Shown here piece after piece: positions 8,218 through 17,233 of a stretch of 64,000 nt of DNA. The DNA comes from Arhodomonas sp051195215 (GTDB taxonomy: Bacteria; Pseudomonadota; Gammaproteobacteria; Nitrococcales; Nitrococcaceae). A program made the translations under genes and the position numbers. Under the pieces are notes generated by a model, which was given only the letters and a program-made list of their open reading frames with translations, was not told the origin of the DNA and searched no databases. Each line of letters begins with the position of its first letter. Position 1 is the first letter of the stretch. The stretch spans positions 1 to 64,000 of the forward strand of contig NZ_JBNAZM010000006.1 in the NCBI RefSeq assembly GCF_051195215.1, read 5' to 3'.

Positions 8218-9147
8218 GTGACGGTTGTCAAATCCGACGAACATTCGGGCAGGGACGAAGGAGACCGGCGCCTGACCGTGGCCGACCTGATCCACCGGCG
8301 GCTGGATCGCCTGACGCCGGCGGAACGCAAGGCGGCCCGCGCGCTCCTGGCGAGCTACCCGATGATCGGCCTGGAGTCGCTGGCGAGCTTCGCGGATCAC
8401 GCCCAGGTGAGTCACCCGAGCGTGCTGCGCTTCATCGCCAAGCTCGGCTTCAGCGGTTACTCGGCATTTCAGACGTCATTGCGTACGGAGCTGGAGGCAC
8501 GGCTGAAGTCGCCGCTCGCCAAGCACCGCCGCGAGGAGACGGATGCCGGCGGCAGCCACGATTTTCTGCAGCGTTTTGCCGAGGCGGCCTGCGACAACAT
8601 CCGACAGTCGGTGGCGTCGTTGCCGCGCAGCGAGTTCGATGGCGCACTGGATCTGCTCGCCAATGAGTCCAGCACCGTTTACCTGCTCGGCGGGCGATTC
8701 ACCGATGCCGTGGCGCACTACCTGTACATGCACCTGCGTGTGCTGCGAAGCGGTGTCCACCACGTCTCCGGCCCGCCAGTGTCCTGGTCGGAGTATCTGC
8801 TCGACATGGATCGCCGCGCGGTGCTGGTGGTCTTCGACGTGCGCCGCTACCAGGGCGACGTCGTGCGCTTCGCCGAGGAGGCCGCCAAGCGTGGCACGCG
8901 CGTACTGCTGATCACCGACCAGTGGCTCTCGCCCATTGCCGGCAACGCCGAGCACGTGCTCGCGGCACATATCGACGTGCCTTCGAACTGGGATTCGGTC
9001 GCTGCCATCACCGCCCTGGTCGAGGCCTTGATCGCCGCTCTCAACAACCGCGAATGGCCTCGCCTGAAGGCGCGCATTCGTGACCTGGAGACACTGCGGT
9101 CGTACTACGAAGACACGTGGCCGAAGTCCGAGTCGGAGGGGGATTGA
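8218..9147 (+). CDS. MurR/RpiR family transcriptional regulator
   Basis: 309 residues: an N-terminal RpiR helix-turn-helix domain (about 20-95, with LTPAERKAARALL and the recognition helix around VSHPSVLRFIAKLGFSGYSAFQ) and a C-terminal SIS-like effector domain (about 130-285, VYLLGGRFTDAVAHYL). RpiR proteins sense phosphosugars or other small metabolites and control adjacent catabolic genes. The GTG start at 8218 begins soon after the putative operator. It diverges from the ligase-ALDH-ADH-TRAP operon and overlaps the amidotransferase gene (TGATG). The context therefore makes it the pathway's own regulator. Whether it represses or activates cannot be told. Confidence 0.9.
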   Translation: MTVVKSDEHSGRDEGDRRLTVADLIHRRLDRLTPAERKAARALLASYPMIGLESLASFADHAQVSHPSVLRFIAKLGFSGYSAFQTSLRTELEARLKSPLAKHRREETDAGGSHDFLQRFAEAACDNIRQSVASLPRSEFDGALDLLANESSTVYLLGGRFTDAVAHYLYMHLRVLRSGVHHVSGPPVSWSEYLLDMDRRAVLVVFDVRRYQGDVVRFAEEAAKRGTRVLLITDQWLSPIAGNAEHVLAAHIDVPSNWDSVAAITALVEALIAALNNREWPRLKARIRDLETLRSYYEDTWPKSESEGD

Positions 9148-9857
9148 TGCATCTTGGAATTCTGCAATGCGATCACGTGCGTGACGAGCTGCGCCCGGAG
9201 TTCGGCGATTACCCGGACATGTTCCAGCAGCTGCTCTCGCGCGAGGACCCGACGTTGACGTTTCACGTCTACGACCTGACCGCCGAGGTGTTCCCGCGTA
9301 CCGCCGACGAGTGCGATGCGTGGCTTTTCACCGGCAGCAAGTGGAGCGTCTACGATGATGACCCCTGGATCCGGCATGCCGAGGCGTTCGCGGCGGATCT
9401 GCATGCCCAGCGCCGCCCGACGGTCGGTATCTGCTTCGGCCATCAGCTGATCGCGCAAGCGCTCGGGGGACGGGTGCGCAAGGCCACGGACGTGGGCTGG
9501 GGGGTGGGTGTGCACACCGCCAACATCCTGGACTCGCGTGCCTGGATGTACCCGTCGGTGGAGAGGCTCGCGCTGGTGGTCAGCCACCAGGACCAGGTGG
9601 TCGAGCTGCCGCGCGAGGCAGTCAGGCTCGCCGGTCACGGCTTCTGCCCCAATGACATCTACCAGATCGGCGATCACATCATCGGCTTCCAGGGGCATCC
9701 GGAGTTCCCGAAGGCGTATTCCCGGGCGACCATGGAGCGCCGGCGCGCGATCATCGGTGAAGACACCTACCGCGCCGGCGTGGAGTCCCTGTCGCAGCCC
9801 ATCGACGAGACCGTTGCCGCCGCCTGGATCCTCCGCTTCCTCGCGGGGGCCGCCTGA
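9147..9857 (+). CDS. Class I glutamine amidotransferase-like protein (possible gamma-glutamyl hydrolase)
   Basis: 236 residues of the stand-alone GuaA-like class I amidotransferase family. The nucleophile elbow GICFGHQ has C96, and the His-Glu pair is in QGHPEF (H184, E186), so the triad is intact. There is no synthetase domain or obvious ammonia-acceptor partner next to it. Proteins of this type include plant GGP gamma-glutamyl peptidases. Beside a gamma-glutamylating ligase, release of glutamate from a gamma-glutamyl product is a sensible role, as PuuD does in putrescine breakdown. The ATG overlaps the rpiR stop and has a GGAGGGGG site six bases upstream. The function is inferred from context. 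Confidence 0.85.
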   Translation: MHLGILQCDHVRDELRPEFGDYPDMFQQLLSREDPTLTFHVYDLTAEVFPRTADECDAWLFTGSKWSVYDDDPWIRHAEAFAADLHAQRRPTVGICFGHQLIAQALGGRVRKATDVGWGVGVHTANILDSRAWMYPSVERLALVVSHQDQVVELPREAVRLAGHGFCPNDIYQIGDHIIGFQGHPEFPKAYSRATMERRRAIIGEDTYRAGVESLSQPIDETVAAAWILRFLAGAA

Positions 9858-9985
9858 CCGGCTTGCGTCGCCGGTGTGCCGCCCCGTCGCGCGAACGGTG
9901 TCTTTTGGCTACCCTGCTGTCAGTATCCTGTACCCCAGTGGAGGCCGCCGGAACACTTGCGGCCGATTCGTTCAAGGAGGGCGTC

Positions 9986-10411
9986 ATGGGCGAGACGAAG
10001 ACGAGGCGTGGGCACTGTCTGTGCGGTGCCGTTGCCATCGAGGCGGCGGCCGTGGACAACGACATGGGCGCATGCCACTGCAGCATGTGCCGGAAGTGGG
10101 TCGGGGGGCCGTTGCTCGCCGTCGAGTGTGGGCGTGACGTGCGCATCGACGGTGACGCGAATGTTTCCGTGTTCCCGTCGTCCGACTGGGCGGAGCGCGG
10201 CTTCTGCAGCCGTTGTGGCACCCACCTGTTCTACCGGCTCAAGGAAAGCGGCGAGTACATGATCCCGCCGGGGCTGTTCGACGATGGCGACGACTGGGTG
10301 TTCAAGCACCAGATATTCATCGACGAGAAGCCCCCGTACTACGCATTCGCTAACGAGACCCGCGATCTCACCGCCGCCGAGGTCTTCGCGCAGTATGCAC
10401 CGCCCACCTGA
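9986..10411 (+). CDS. GFA/CENP-V family zinc protein
   Basis: 141 residues with the cysteine pattern of the GFA (glutathione-dependent formaldehyde-activating-like) family: GHCLCGAV, CHCSMCRKW and a CSRCGTHLFYR block, which together bind zinc. Members are mostly uncharacterised, and only some have a proven formaldehyde-glutathione role. The frame is open further upstream, but the ATG at 9986 is preceded by AAGGAGG at the right distance, and the upstream codons do not match the family. The gene stands alone, convergent with soxR. Confidence 0.88.
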   Translation: MGETKTRRGHCLCGAVAIEAAAVDNDMGACHCSMCRKWVGGPLLAVECGRDVRIDGDANVSVFPSSDWAERGFCSRCGTHLFYRLKESGEYMIPPGLFDDGDDWVFKHQIFIDEKPPYYAFANETRDLTAAEVFAQYAPPT

Positions 10412-10423
10412 CGTGGGCGGCGC

Positions 10424-10897
10424 TCAGGCCCGTTCCGCCCCGGCTTCGAGCAGCCGCGGCCCGGGCCCCTCGCAGGCGAGGGTGTCCTCGGGGTTGCGCA
10501 ACGGGCACCGCTCCAGGGACAGGCAGCCACAGCCGATACACCCGCTCAACTGATCGCGCAGCTGTGACAGGCACTCGATACGCGCGTCGAGCTCCGCTTG
10601 CCACCGGGCCGAGAGCTTCCGCCAGTCCTCGGCCGTGGGGGTGCGTTCTTGCGGCAGGGAGGCCAGGGCGTCGCGGATGGAGGCGAGGGGTACCCCGGCG
10701 CGTTGCGCCACCTTGATAATTGCCACCCGGCGCAGCACATCTCTGGAGTAACGGCGTTGGTTGCCGGCGTTGCGCCAGCTCGATATGAGTCCCTTGTCTT
10801 CGTAGAAGCGCAAGGCGGAGACGGCCACACCGCTGCGGCTGGCCACTTCGCCGATGGACAGCGCCCGCCCACGCTGCTTGGGTGTGATCTGATCCAT
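10424..10897 (-). CDS. soxR: Redox-sensitive transcriptional activator SoxR
   Basis: 157 residues, MerR-type. The winged helix-turn-helix is at about 13-80 (LSIGEVASRSGVAVSALRFY), followed by a dimerisation helix. The 2Fe-2S cluster cysteines C120, C123, C125 and C131 sit in CIGCGCLSLERC, with the spacing of enterobacterial SoxR. The short C-terminal tail lacks any extra domain. The start at 10897 matches the family; upstream codons do not. SoxR is activated by redox-cycling compounds and remodels promoters with an over-long 19-bp spacer. No soxS is nearby. A SoxR operator lies in the divergent gap and points at an ABC exporter, as in non-enteric bacteria. Confidence 0.95.
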   Translation of the reverse strand: MDQITPKQRGRALSIGEVASRSGVAVSALRFYEDKGLISSWRNAGNQRRYSRDVLRRVAIIKVAQRAGVPLASIRDALASLPQERTPTAEDWRKLSARWQAELDARIECLSQLRDQLSGCIGCGCLSLERCPLRNPEDTLACEGPGPRLLEAGAERA

Positions 10898-10910
10898 GTG
10901 CCCGGCTCTC

Positions 10911-10941
10911 TTGACCTCAAGCTTTCTTGAGGTTGTACGTT
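10911..10941 (+). promoter_or_regulatory. SoxR-controlled promoter of the ABC exporter
   Basis: The 18-bp inverted repeat CCTCAAGCTTTCTTGAGG (10915-10932) differs from the E. coli soxS operator only in the centre. It sits between a -35 TTGACC (10911-10916) and a -10 TACGTT (10936-10941) with a 19-bp spacer, the diagnostic SoxR geometry. It faces the ATPase gene starting at 10980 and lies 18 bp from the soxR start, so it may also autoregulate soxR. Confidence 0.88.
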
Positions 10942-10979
10942 GCCACTCCACGATTGACAAGCCCCTGGAGCGCTCACAG

Positions 10980-11983
<1,004 letters not shown>

Positions 11984-11987
<4 letters not shown>

Positions 11988-12745
11988 ATCTACATGCGGT
12001 AAAGGCGATCTATCGGTTCGAGATGGCGCGGGCGGGGCGCACCCTGTTGCAGAGTATCGTCTCGCCGGTGATCTCGACCTCGCTGTATTTCGTCGTCTTC
12101 GGCTCGGCCATCGGTTCTCGCATCACCGAAATCGACGGCGTGAGCTACGGGGCGTTCATCGTGCCGGGCCTGATCATGCTGTCGCTGCTCACCCAGAGCC
12201 TGACCAACGCGGCGTTCGGCATTTATTTCCCGCGCTTCACCGGCACCATCTACGAGGTGCTCTCCGCGCCCGTTTCCTACTTCGAGATCGTGCTCGGCTA
12301 CGTGGGCGCGGCGGCGACGAAATCCGTCATCCTGGGCTTCATCATCCTCGCCACCGCGAGCCTGTTCGTGCCCCTGGAAATCGCGCACCCGGTGTGGATG
12401 GTGCTGTTCCTGGTGCTCACGGCGGTGACCTTCAGCCTGTTCGGTTTCATCATCGGCATCTGGGCGGACGGCTTCGAGAAGCTGCAACTGGTGCCGCTGC
12501 TGATCGTCACGCCGCTCGCCTTTCTCGGGGGCACGTTCTACTCGGTGGATATGCTGCCGCCCGTATGGCAGACGGTGACGCTGTTCAACCCGGTGGTCTA
12601 CCTCATCAGCGGCTTCCGCTGGAGCTTCTATGACATCGCCGACGTGAGCGTCGGCCTGAGCCTGGGCATGACCGCGGTGTTCATGTGCCTGTGCCTGGCG
12701 ATGGTCTGGTGGATATTTCGCACCGGCTACCGTCTCCGGGCCTGA
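11984..12745 (+). CDS. ABC-2 type exporter permease
   Basis: 253 residues with six predicted membrane helices and the ABC-2 signature region (LAFLGGTFYSVDMLPPVWQ followed by NPVVYLISGFRW). It forms a homodimeric channel with the ATPase encoded just upstream, whose stop it overlaps (ATGA). No third gene follows; a strong hairpin ends the operon at 12772-12799. The pair resembles drug or polysaccharide exporters of the YadG/YadH type. Confidence 0.93.
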
Positions 12746-13064
12746 TGCCCTGATCCGGGTGCATCGCAATCGGCGGCCGCGCCATCGTGCGCGGCCGCCT
12801 TCGGTACCACCATTTCCGCGATTCGCCCTTTGCTTACCCATGCCGATAGGCGGGGCGTGTCGGGGGAGGCGCCATGCCGGCTGACGGCCACGGCAGTGGC
12901 GGTCGGTCCACTTTGGCGGATTCGTTCGCCGAGGCCGGTGAGATTAGAGGATTCCTCTGAATTGCATCGCTTCGGCGGTGCAAGCGAAAAGAAAATTTTT
13001 CGCGAACCCGGTTAGCATCCCTACCCAAATAACGATTCACAAGAGACGGTGGAGGAGAGATGCC
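12746..13064 (+). promoter_or_regulatory. Intergenic region: terminator, then leader/promoter of the amino acid ABC operon
   Basis: No coding frame is convincing here. The first part carries the terminator hairpin at 12772-12799. The second part, from about 12940 to 13035, is relatively AT-rich. It contains the inverted pair TTGCA/TGCAA around 12962-12983 and a run AAAGAAAATTTTT, a likely promoter zone for the importer. I could not find a good ArgR box. A GGAGGAG ribosome site at 13051-13057 decides the start of the next gene. Confidence 0.45.
12772..12799 (+). terminator. Terminator of the SoxR-controlled exporter operon
   Basis: GGCGGCCGCGC (12772-12782) and GCGCGGCCGCC (12789-12799) form a perfect 11-bp stem with a 6-nt loop, 26 bp after the permease stop. 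It is followed by TTCGG and not by a long U run. Confidence 0.75.
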
Positions 13065-13844
13065 ATGACCGGTGCGACTCCGGCCCTGGACGTCGAGGGC
13101 ATCGAGAAACGCTTCGGCGAGGTCGAAGTGCTCAAAGGGGTTTCGCTGACCGCCCATGAGGGGGATGTCATCTCCATCCTCGGGTCTTCCGGATCCGGCA
13201 AAAGCACTTTCCTGCGCTGCATCAATCTCCTCGAGACACCCGACGCGGGGTCCATCACCGTCCACGGCGAGACCATTCGCATGGCGCATCGCCGCCGCCG
13301 CGGCGTCGAGCCCGCGGACCGGCGCCAGGTGCAGCGTGTCCGCGCCCGGCTCGCCATGGTTTTCCAGGGCTTCAACCTGTGGTCGCACATGACGGTGCTC
13401 GAGAACGTCATCGAGGCCCCGGTGCACGTGCTGCGCCGGCCACGGCGCGAGGCGGTGGCCCAGGCCGAGGCGTTGCTGCACAAGGTCGGGCTCTACGAGC
13501 GCCACGATTACTACCCTGCCCATCTCTCCGGGGGCCAGCAGCAGCGCGCTGCGATCGCGCGGGCACTGGCCATGGATCCGGAGGTGATTCTCTTCGACGA
13601 GCCCACCTCCGCGCTCGACCCCGAGCTCGTCGGCGAGGTGCTCAAGGTGATGCGGGATCTCGCCGCGGAAGGGCGGACCATGGTCGTGGTGACCCACGAG
13701 ATGGGCTTCGCCCGCGATGTTTCCGATCACGTCGTGTTTCTGCACCACGGTGCCGTCGAGGAGGCGGGGCCGCCCGCGCAAGTGTTCGCCCGGCCGGACT
13801 CCGCGCGATGCCGCGAGTTCCTGGCCGGATTTCTCGAACAGTAA
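13065..13844 (+). CDS. Polar/basic amino acid ABC importer ATP-binding protein
   Basis: 259 residues of the HisP/ArtP family. Walker A GSSGSGKST (40-48), Q-loop VFQGFNLW, signature LSGGQQQR and Walker B VILFDEPTSALDPE are intact. The RRRRG-containing insert after the Walker A region is typical of the histidine/arginine/ornithine transporters. It powers uptake with the binding protein and two permeases that follow in the order ATPase, SBP, permease, permease. The start at 13065 is set by GGAGGAGAGA just upstream; an out-of-frame ATG at 13060 is ignored. Proximity to astD-astB suggests arginine or ornithine as substrate. Confidence 0.93.
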   Translation: MTGATPALDVEGIEKRFGEVEVLKGVSLTAHEGDVISILGSSGSGKSTFLRCINLLETPDAGSITVHGETIRMAHRRRRGVEPADRRQVQRVRARLAMVFQGFNLWSHMTVLENVIEAPVHVLRRPRREAVAQAEALLHKVGLYERHDYYPAHLSGGQQQRAAIARALAMDPEVILFDEPTSALDPELVGEVLKVMRDLAAEGRTMVVVTHEMGFARDVSDHVVFLHHGAVEEAGPPAQVFARPDSARCREFLAGFLEQ

Positions 13845-13874
13845 ACCGTGAATCCCGCTGGGAGGAGAGAGACC

Positions 13875-14657
13875 ATGCGAGTGAACCGAATTGCCCGCTT
13901 TGTCGCGGCCGCGGCGTTTGCCGGATTCGTGGCCCAGGCCGGCGCCAAGGACTGGGAGCAGGTACGCGTCGGTGTGGAGGGGGCGTTCCCGCCGTTCAGC
14001 TATGTCGACAGCGACGGCGAGCTGCAGGGCTTCGATATCGATATCGCCCACGCACTGTGCAAGGAGATGGAGGTGGAGTGCAGCTTGGTGCAGCAGAGCT
14101 GGAGCGGCATTATCCCCGGTCTGCTGGTGCGCAAGTACGACGCCATCATCGCGTCCATGTCCATCACCGAGGAGCGCAAGAAAAAGGTCGCCTTCACCGA
14201 CAAGTACTACCAGACCCCGGCCAAATGGGTACGGCACGAGGGCGCGGATGTCACCGCCACCGCCGAGAGTCTCGCCGGAAAAACCGTGGGGGTACAGCGG
14301 GCGAGTATCGGTGACCGCTACGTGACCGACAATTACGGCGATGCGGTCAACGTGCGCCGCTACACCAGCCAGGAAGATGCCTTCCTGGACATGAGTACCG
14401 GCAGGCTCGATCTCCTGTTCGCCGACATGGTGCCGTTGCAGGATTTCCTCGATTCGAAGGCAGGGCAGTGCTGCGAGTTCTTCGGTCCGGATGTCACCGA
14501 CGAGCGTTGGCTGGGCGAGGGCATAGGCATCGCCGTGCGCAAGGGCGACGACGAGCTGCGGCGCATGTTCAACGACGCGATCGCGGGCATCCGCGCCGAC
14601 GGCACCTACGAGCGCATTCAGAACGAGTATTTCGAGTTCGACGTCTACGGCGACTAG
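13875..14657 (+). CDS. Basic amino acid ABC importer substrate-binding protein
   Basis: 260 residues with a signal peptide of about 24 residues (hydrophobic run then QAGA) and a family 3 periplasmic binding domain. Family motifs include the GAFPPFSY ligand-contact loop, GFDIDIAHALC, and the ASMSITEERKKKVAFTDKYY block found in ArtJ/HisJ/LAO-type proteins. That block fits arginine, lysine, ornithine or histidine. A GGGAGGAGAGAG site fixes the ATG at 13875, 30 bp after the ATPase. The exact ligand cannot be read with certainty. Confidence 0.92.
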   Translation: MRVNRIARFVAAAAFAGFVAQAGAKDWEQVRVGVEGAFPPFSYVDSDGELQGFDIDIAHALCKEMEVECSLVQQSWSGIIPGLLVRKYDAIIASMSITEERKKKVAFTDKYYQTPAKWVRHEGADVTATAESLAGKTVGVQRASIGDRYVTDNYGDAVNVRRYTSQEDAFLDMSTGRLDLLFADMVPLQDFLDSKAGQCCEFFGPDVTDERWLGEGIGIAVRKGDDELRRMFNDAIAGIRADGTYERIQNEYFEFDVYGD

Positions 14658-14693
14658 ACGATGCGTTCTGACCGGTGCTGATGGGGGGTTACC

Positions 14694-15398
14694 ATGCTGG
14701 ATCTTCAGGGATACGGCCCGAGTCTCATCGAGGGAGCGTGGCTGACCGTGCAGGTGGCCCTGCTCTCCCTGGCGCTCGCCTGTGCACTGGGAATGGTGAC
14801 CGCGCTCGCCAAGCTCTACGGCCGCCGGCCGCTGCGCTGGGCGGCCACCCTCTACACCACCGTGATCCGCTCCATCCCCGATCTCGTTCTCATGTTCCTG
14901 ATCTACTTCGGTGGTCAGCGCCTGGTCAACGATCTCGCCGCCAGTGCCGGCTATCAGGGCTACATCGACGTCAGCGCCCTGACCGCCGGCATTGTCGGCA
15001 TCGGTTTCATCTATGGCGCGTACATGGCCGAGACGTTTCGCGGTGCGGTGATGGCGGTGCCCGCCGGACAGCTGGAGGCGGGTCACGCCTACGGGATGAG
15101 TGCCTGGCAGGTGTTCACGCGCATCCTGCTGCCACAGATGGTGCGCCATGCGCTGCCCGGCTTCGGCAACAACTGGCTGGTGCTGCTCAAGACCACCGCG
15201 CTGGTCTCGGTGATCGGTCTCGACGATCTGGTGCACAAGGCCGGGCTCGCCGCGAGTGCGACGCGGCTGCCATTCACCTTCTACACCGCCGTGGCGCTGG
15301 CGTTTCTCGCCTTCACGACGGTCTCGATGGTGTTATTGCGCTGGCTCGAGCGGCGTTACAGCGCCGGATTCGAAGGGCACGACGGACTGATGTCGTGA
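14694..15398 (+). CDS. Amino acid ABC importer permease (HisQ-like)
   Basis: 234 residues, about five membrane helices, with the inner-membrane component motif EAGHAYGMSAWQVFTRILLP that contacts the ATPase (EAA loop). Family members work as a heterodimer with a HisM-like partner, encoded 64 bp downstream at 15463. The N-terminal IRSIPDLVLMFLIYFGGQ segment is characteristic of the HisQ branch. Confidence 0.92.
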   Translation: MLDLQGYGPSLIEGAWLTVQVALLSLALACALGMVTALAKLYGRRPLRWAATLYTTVIRSIPDLVLMFLIYFGGQRLVNDLAASAGYQGYIDVSALTAGIVGIGFIYGAYMAETFRGAVMAVPAGQLEAGHAYGMSAWQVFTRILLPQMVRHALPGFGNNWLVLLKTTALVSVIGLDDLVHKAGLAASATRLPFTFYTAVALAFLAFTTVSMVLLRWLERRYSAGFEGHDGLMS

Positions 15399-15462
15399 CC
15401 CGAGCGTGCAGCCAAGCGCCGCCGACGGGGCGCGCCCCGGAGCAACTGTGAGGCTCTGAGTC

Positions 15463-16233
15463 ATGGATTTCTCGATCATCGCCGACAACGCCGGCGTGTT
15501 CGCCGAAGGGATGCTGGTGACCGTGGAGCTGGTCGGCTGCGCGCTGATCGCCGGTCTCGCGCTCGCCGTGCCCCTCGCTCTTGCAGCCAACGCCCGCAGC
15601 CGCCCGCTGCGCGGCGCGGTGTTCCTGTTCAGCTACTGCTTTCGCGGCACGCCGTTGCTGGTGCAGCTGTTCATGATCTACTACGGTCTCGGGCAGTTCG
15701 AGTGGATCCGCGGGACCCCGCTCTGGGGGCCGGTACTCAGCCAGCCGTACTGGTGCGCGCTCATCGCCTTTACGCTCAATACCGCCGCTTACACCACCGA
15801 GATACTGCGCGGTGCGATCGCCAACACGCCGCGGGGGGAGGTCGAAGCGGCGCGGGCGTGTGGCATGTCACGGGCGCTGATGCTGCGGCGGGTGGTGCTG
15901 CCCAACGCCTTTCGCCGCGCATTGCCGGCCTATGGCAACGAGGTGATCTTCATGCTGCACGGCAGCGCGGTGGCAAGCGTCATCACGCTGGTCGATATCA
16001 CCGGTGCCGCGCAGCTCATCAACGCCCGCTACTATAGCCCCTACGAGGCGTTCATCACGGCAGCGGTGCTCTACATGGCACTGACTTTTGCCGTGGTCTT
16101 CGTCTTTCGTTGCCTGGAGCGGCGCTGGCTCGCGCACCTGCGGCCGCGGGTCCCGCGTCGTGGTCGCAGCGCCGCCGGTGCCGGCGACGGAAAAGCCCGG
16201 GACGACGCCAGTCAGTGGCAAGCTTCGGGGTGA
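15463..16233 (+). CDS. Amino acid ABC importer permease (HisM-like)
   Basis: 256 residues with about five membrane helices. It carries the FRGTPLLVQLFMIYYG segment and the EAA loop EVEAARACGMSRALMLRRVVLP of the HisM branch. The last 35 residues (RPRVPRRGRSAAGAG onward) are basic and low-complexity, and longer than in most relatives. They may be a non-functional read-through tail. It completes the four-gene importer and is convergent with the PagL-like gene. Confidence 0.91.
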   Translation: MDFSIIADNAGVFAEGMLVTVELVGCALIAGLALAVPLALAANARSRPLRGAVFLFSYCFRGTPLLVQLFMIYYGLGQFEWIRGTPLWGPVLSQPYWCALIAFTLNTAAYTTEILRGAIANTPRGEVEAARACGMSRALMLRRVVLPNAFRRALPAYGNEVIFMLHGSAVASVITLVDITGAAQLINARYYSPYEAFITAAVLYMALTFAVVFVFRCLERRWLAHLRPRVPRRGRSAAGAGDGKARDDASQWQASG

Positions 16234-16276
16234 GGACCCGCGCCCGCGCGACTGCGCCGGCGCCCCACGCTCCGGC

Positions 16277-16828
16277 TCAGTACGCCCAGGCAAGCGCCAG
16301 CAGGTGGTAGTCGACTCCGGGGTTGACGTCCCCCAGGGAGGCGTTGGAGGCATGATGGATCTGGTAGCTGAGCGCCCACTGCCGACTGTGATCCAGGTAG
16401 GCGCCCACGCCGACGTGAGAGTCGAATTCCAGGCGCAGCCCCCAATCCTCGCCATCGACCGTCTCGCGGTCGGAGATATACATGGGGCCCGTACCGGCCT
16501 CGGCGAACCAGGGGCCACCGCTGGCGATGCGCAGTACCAGTCGCAGGCTCACGCTGCCCATGGCATCGCCGCGCTCACCGCTTGAAGGCTCCCACCGGGC
16601 GACCGCGAGCTCCCACTGTGGTGTCACCGTGAGGGAGTCGGTTCGCCAGCCCGGGCCGAGACCGTGGCGGAGCGACAAGCGTATCTGCTCAATGGAGTGG
16701 TCCGTGGCCACGCCACCGGCCAGCGCCAGACGCCATGGCGCGAGCGGCTCCGCCCCTGCCGTGTCATGCGTGCCGGCGACGATAGCGAACACCAGCACAA
16801 TGGTAGGCCACGGCCTGCTCATCGGCAT
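16277..16828 (-). CDS. PagL-like lipid A 3-O-deacylase / acyloxyacyl hydrolase family
   Basis: 183 residues: a signal peptide (PTIVLVFAIVAG, ending near AGA) followed by alternating beta-strand sequence ending in aromatic AWAY, as in outer-membrane barrels. The catalytic motif of PagL, H-x-S-N-A, is present as HHASNAS. The acidic member, Glu 12 residues after the serine in Pseudomonas PagL, is Asp here (NPGVD). PagL removes the ester-linked 3-acyl chain of lipid A. The ATG at 16828 has AGGGGG upstream; the neighbouring ATG at 16822 is an alternative. It lies alone between transport and arginine genes. See the finding on lpxA-gnnAB for why this is odd here. Confidence 0.78.
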   Translation of the reverse strand: MPMSRPWPTIVLVFAIVAGTHDTAGAEPLAPWRLALAGGVATDHSIEQIRLSLRHGLGPGWRTDSLTVTPQWELAVARWEPSSGERGDAMGSVSLRLVLRIASGGPWFAEAGTGPMYISDRETVDGEDWGLRLEFDSHVGVGAYLDHSRQWALSYQIHHASNASLGDVNPGVDYHLLALAWAY

Positions 16829-17233
16829 CACGACGCCCCCTGTTATGCAAGATTGTCTCATCGGGAAACGCCGGACGATTCCCGCGCGCCTCCGCGCGTC
16901 ATGGCGGGGCATCGAGGCCGATCAATGCACCCGCAGCCGGCGTTGCGCAGCGTCACTGTACCGACGGTAAAGCGCTACGCAGCGTCGCTTGTCAGCGAGC
17001 GCGCCGCTGGTCGAAGGCCCGCGGGAATCGTTCGTCGCTTCTTTAATAAGTATAGCAATTATTTCAACTCGGACGCACGTGTGCCCCCGGCTGGATGCGT
17101 ATTGCGGATCTGTCGCTGCCGGGCGGGGACAGGGCAGCAGGTCATGTCACAGTGCCGGCGAATACAGGCAAAAATGCTGCTGGCGAGAATCTATGCTCTA
17201 CGAGGCGTCCAACGGGTTCTATGCGGAGGCATC
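16829..17233 (+). promoter_or_regulatory. Intergenic region upstream of astD
   Basis: No plausible gene. A frame is open through this stretch in phase with astD, but its sequence is unlike any aldehyde dehydrogenase N terminus. The AT-rich tract around 17038-17072 (TTTAATAAGTATAGCAATTA) is the best promoter candidate for astD-astB and about 160 bp from the start. I did not find a canonical sigma54 promoter: the nearest GG...GC pair has 11 rather than 10 bp between. Confidence 0.4.

Noticed and set aside
12834..15236. Long minus-strand open frame (about 800 codons) opposite the amino acid importer genes
   Set aside because: It is the antisense of well-supported ABC genes, His/Arg/Gly-rich and without family motifs; long antisense frames are expected at this GC content.
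16829..17233. Sigma54 promoter upstream of astD
   Set aside because: The best GG...GC pair has 11 bp between instead of 10.
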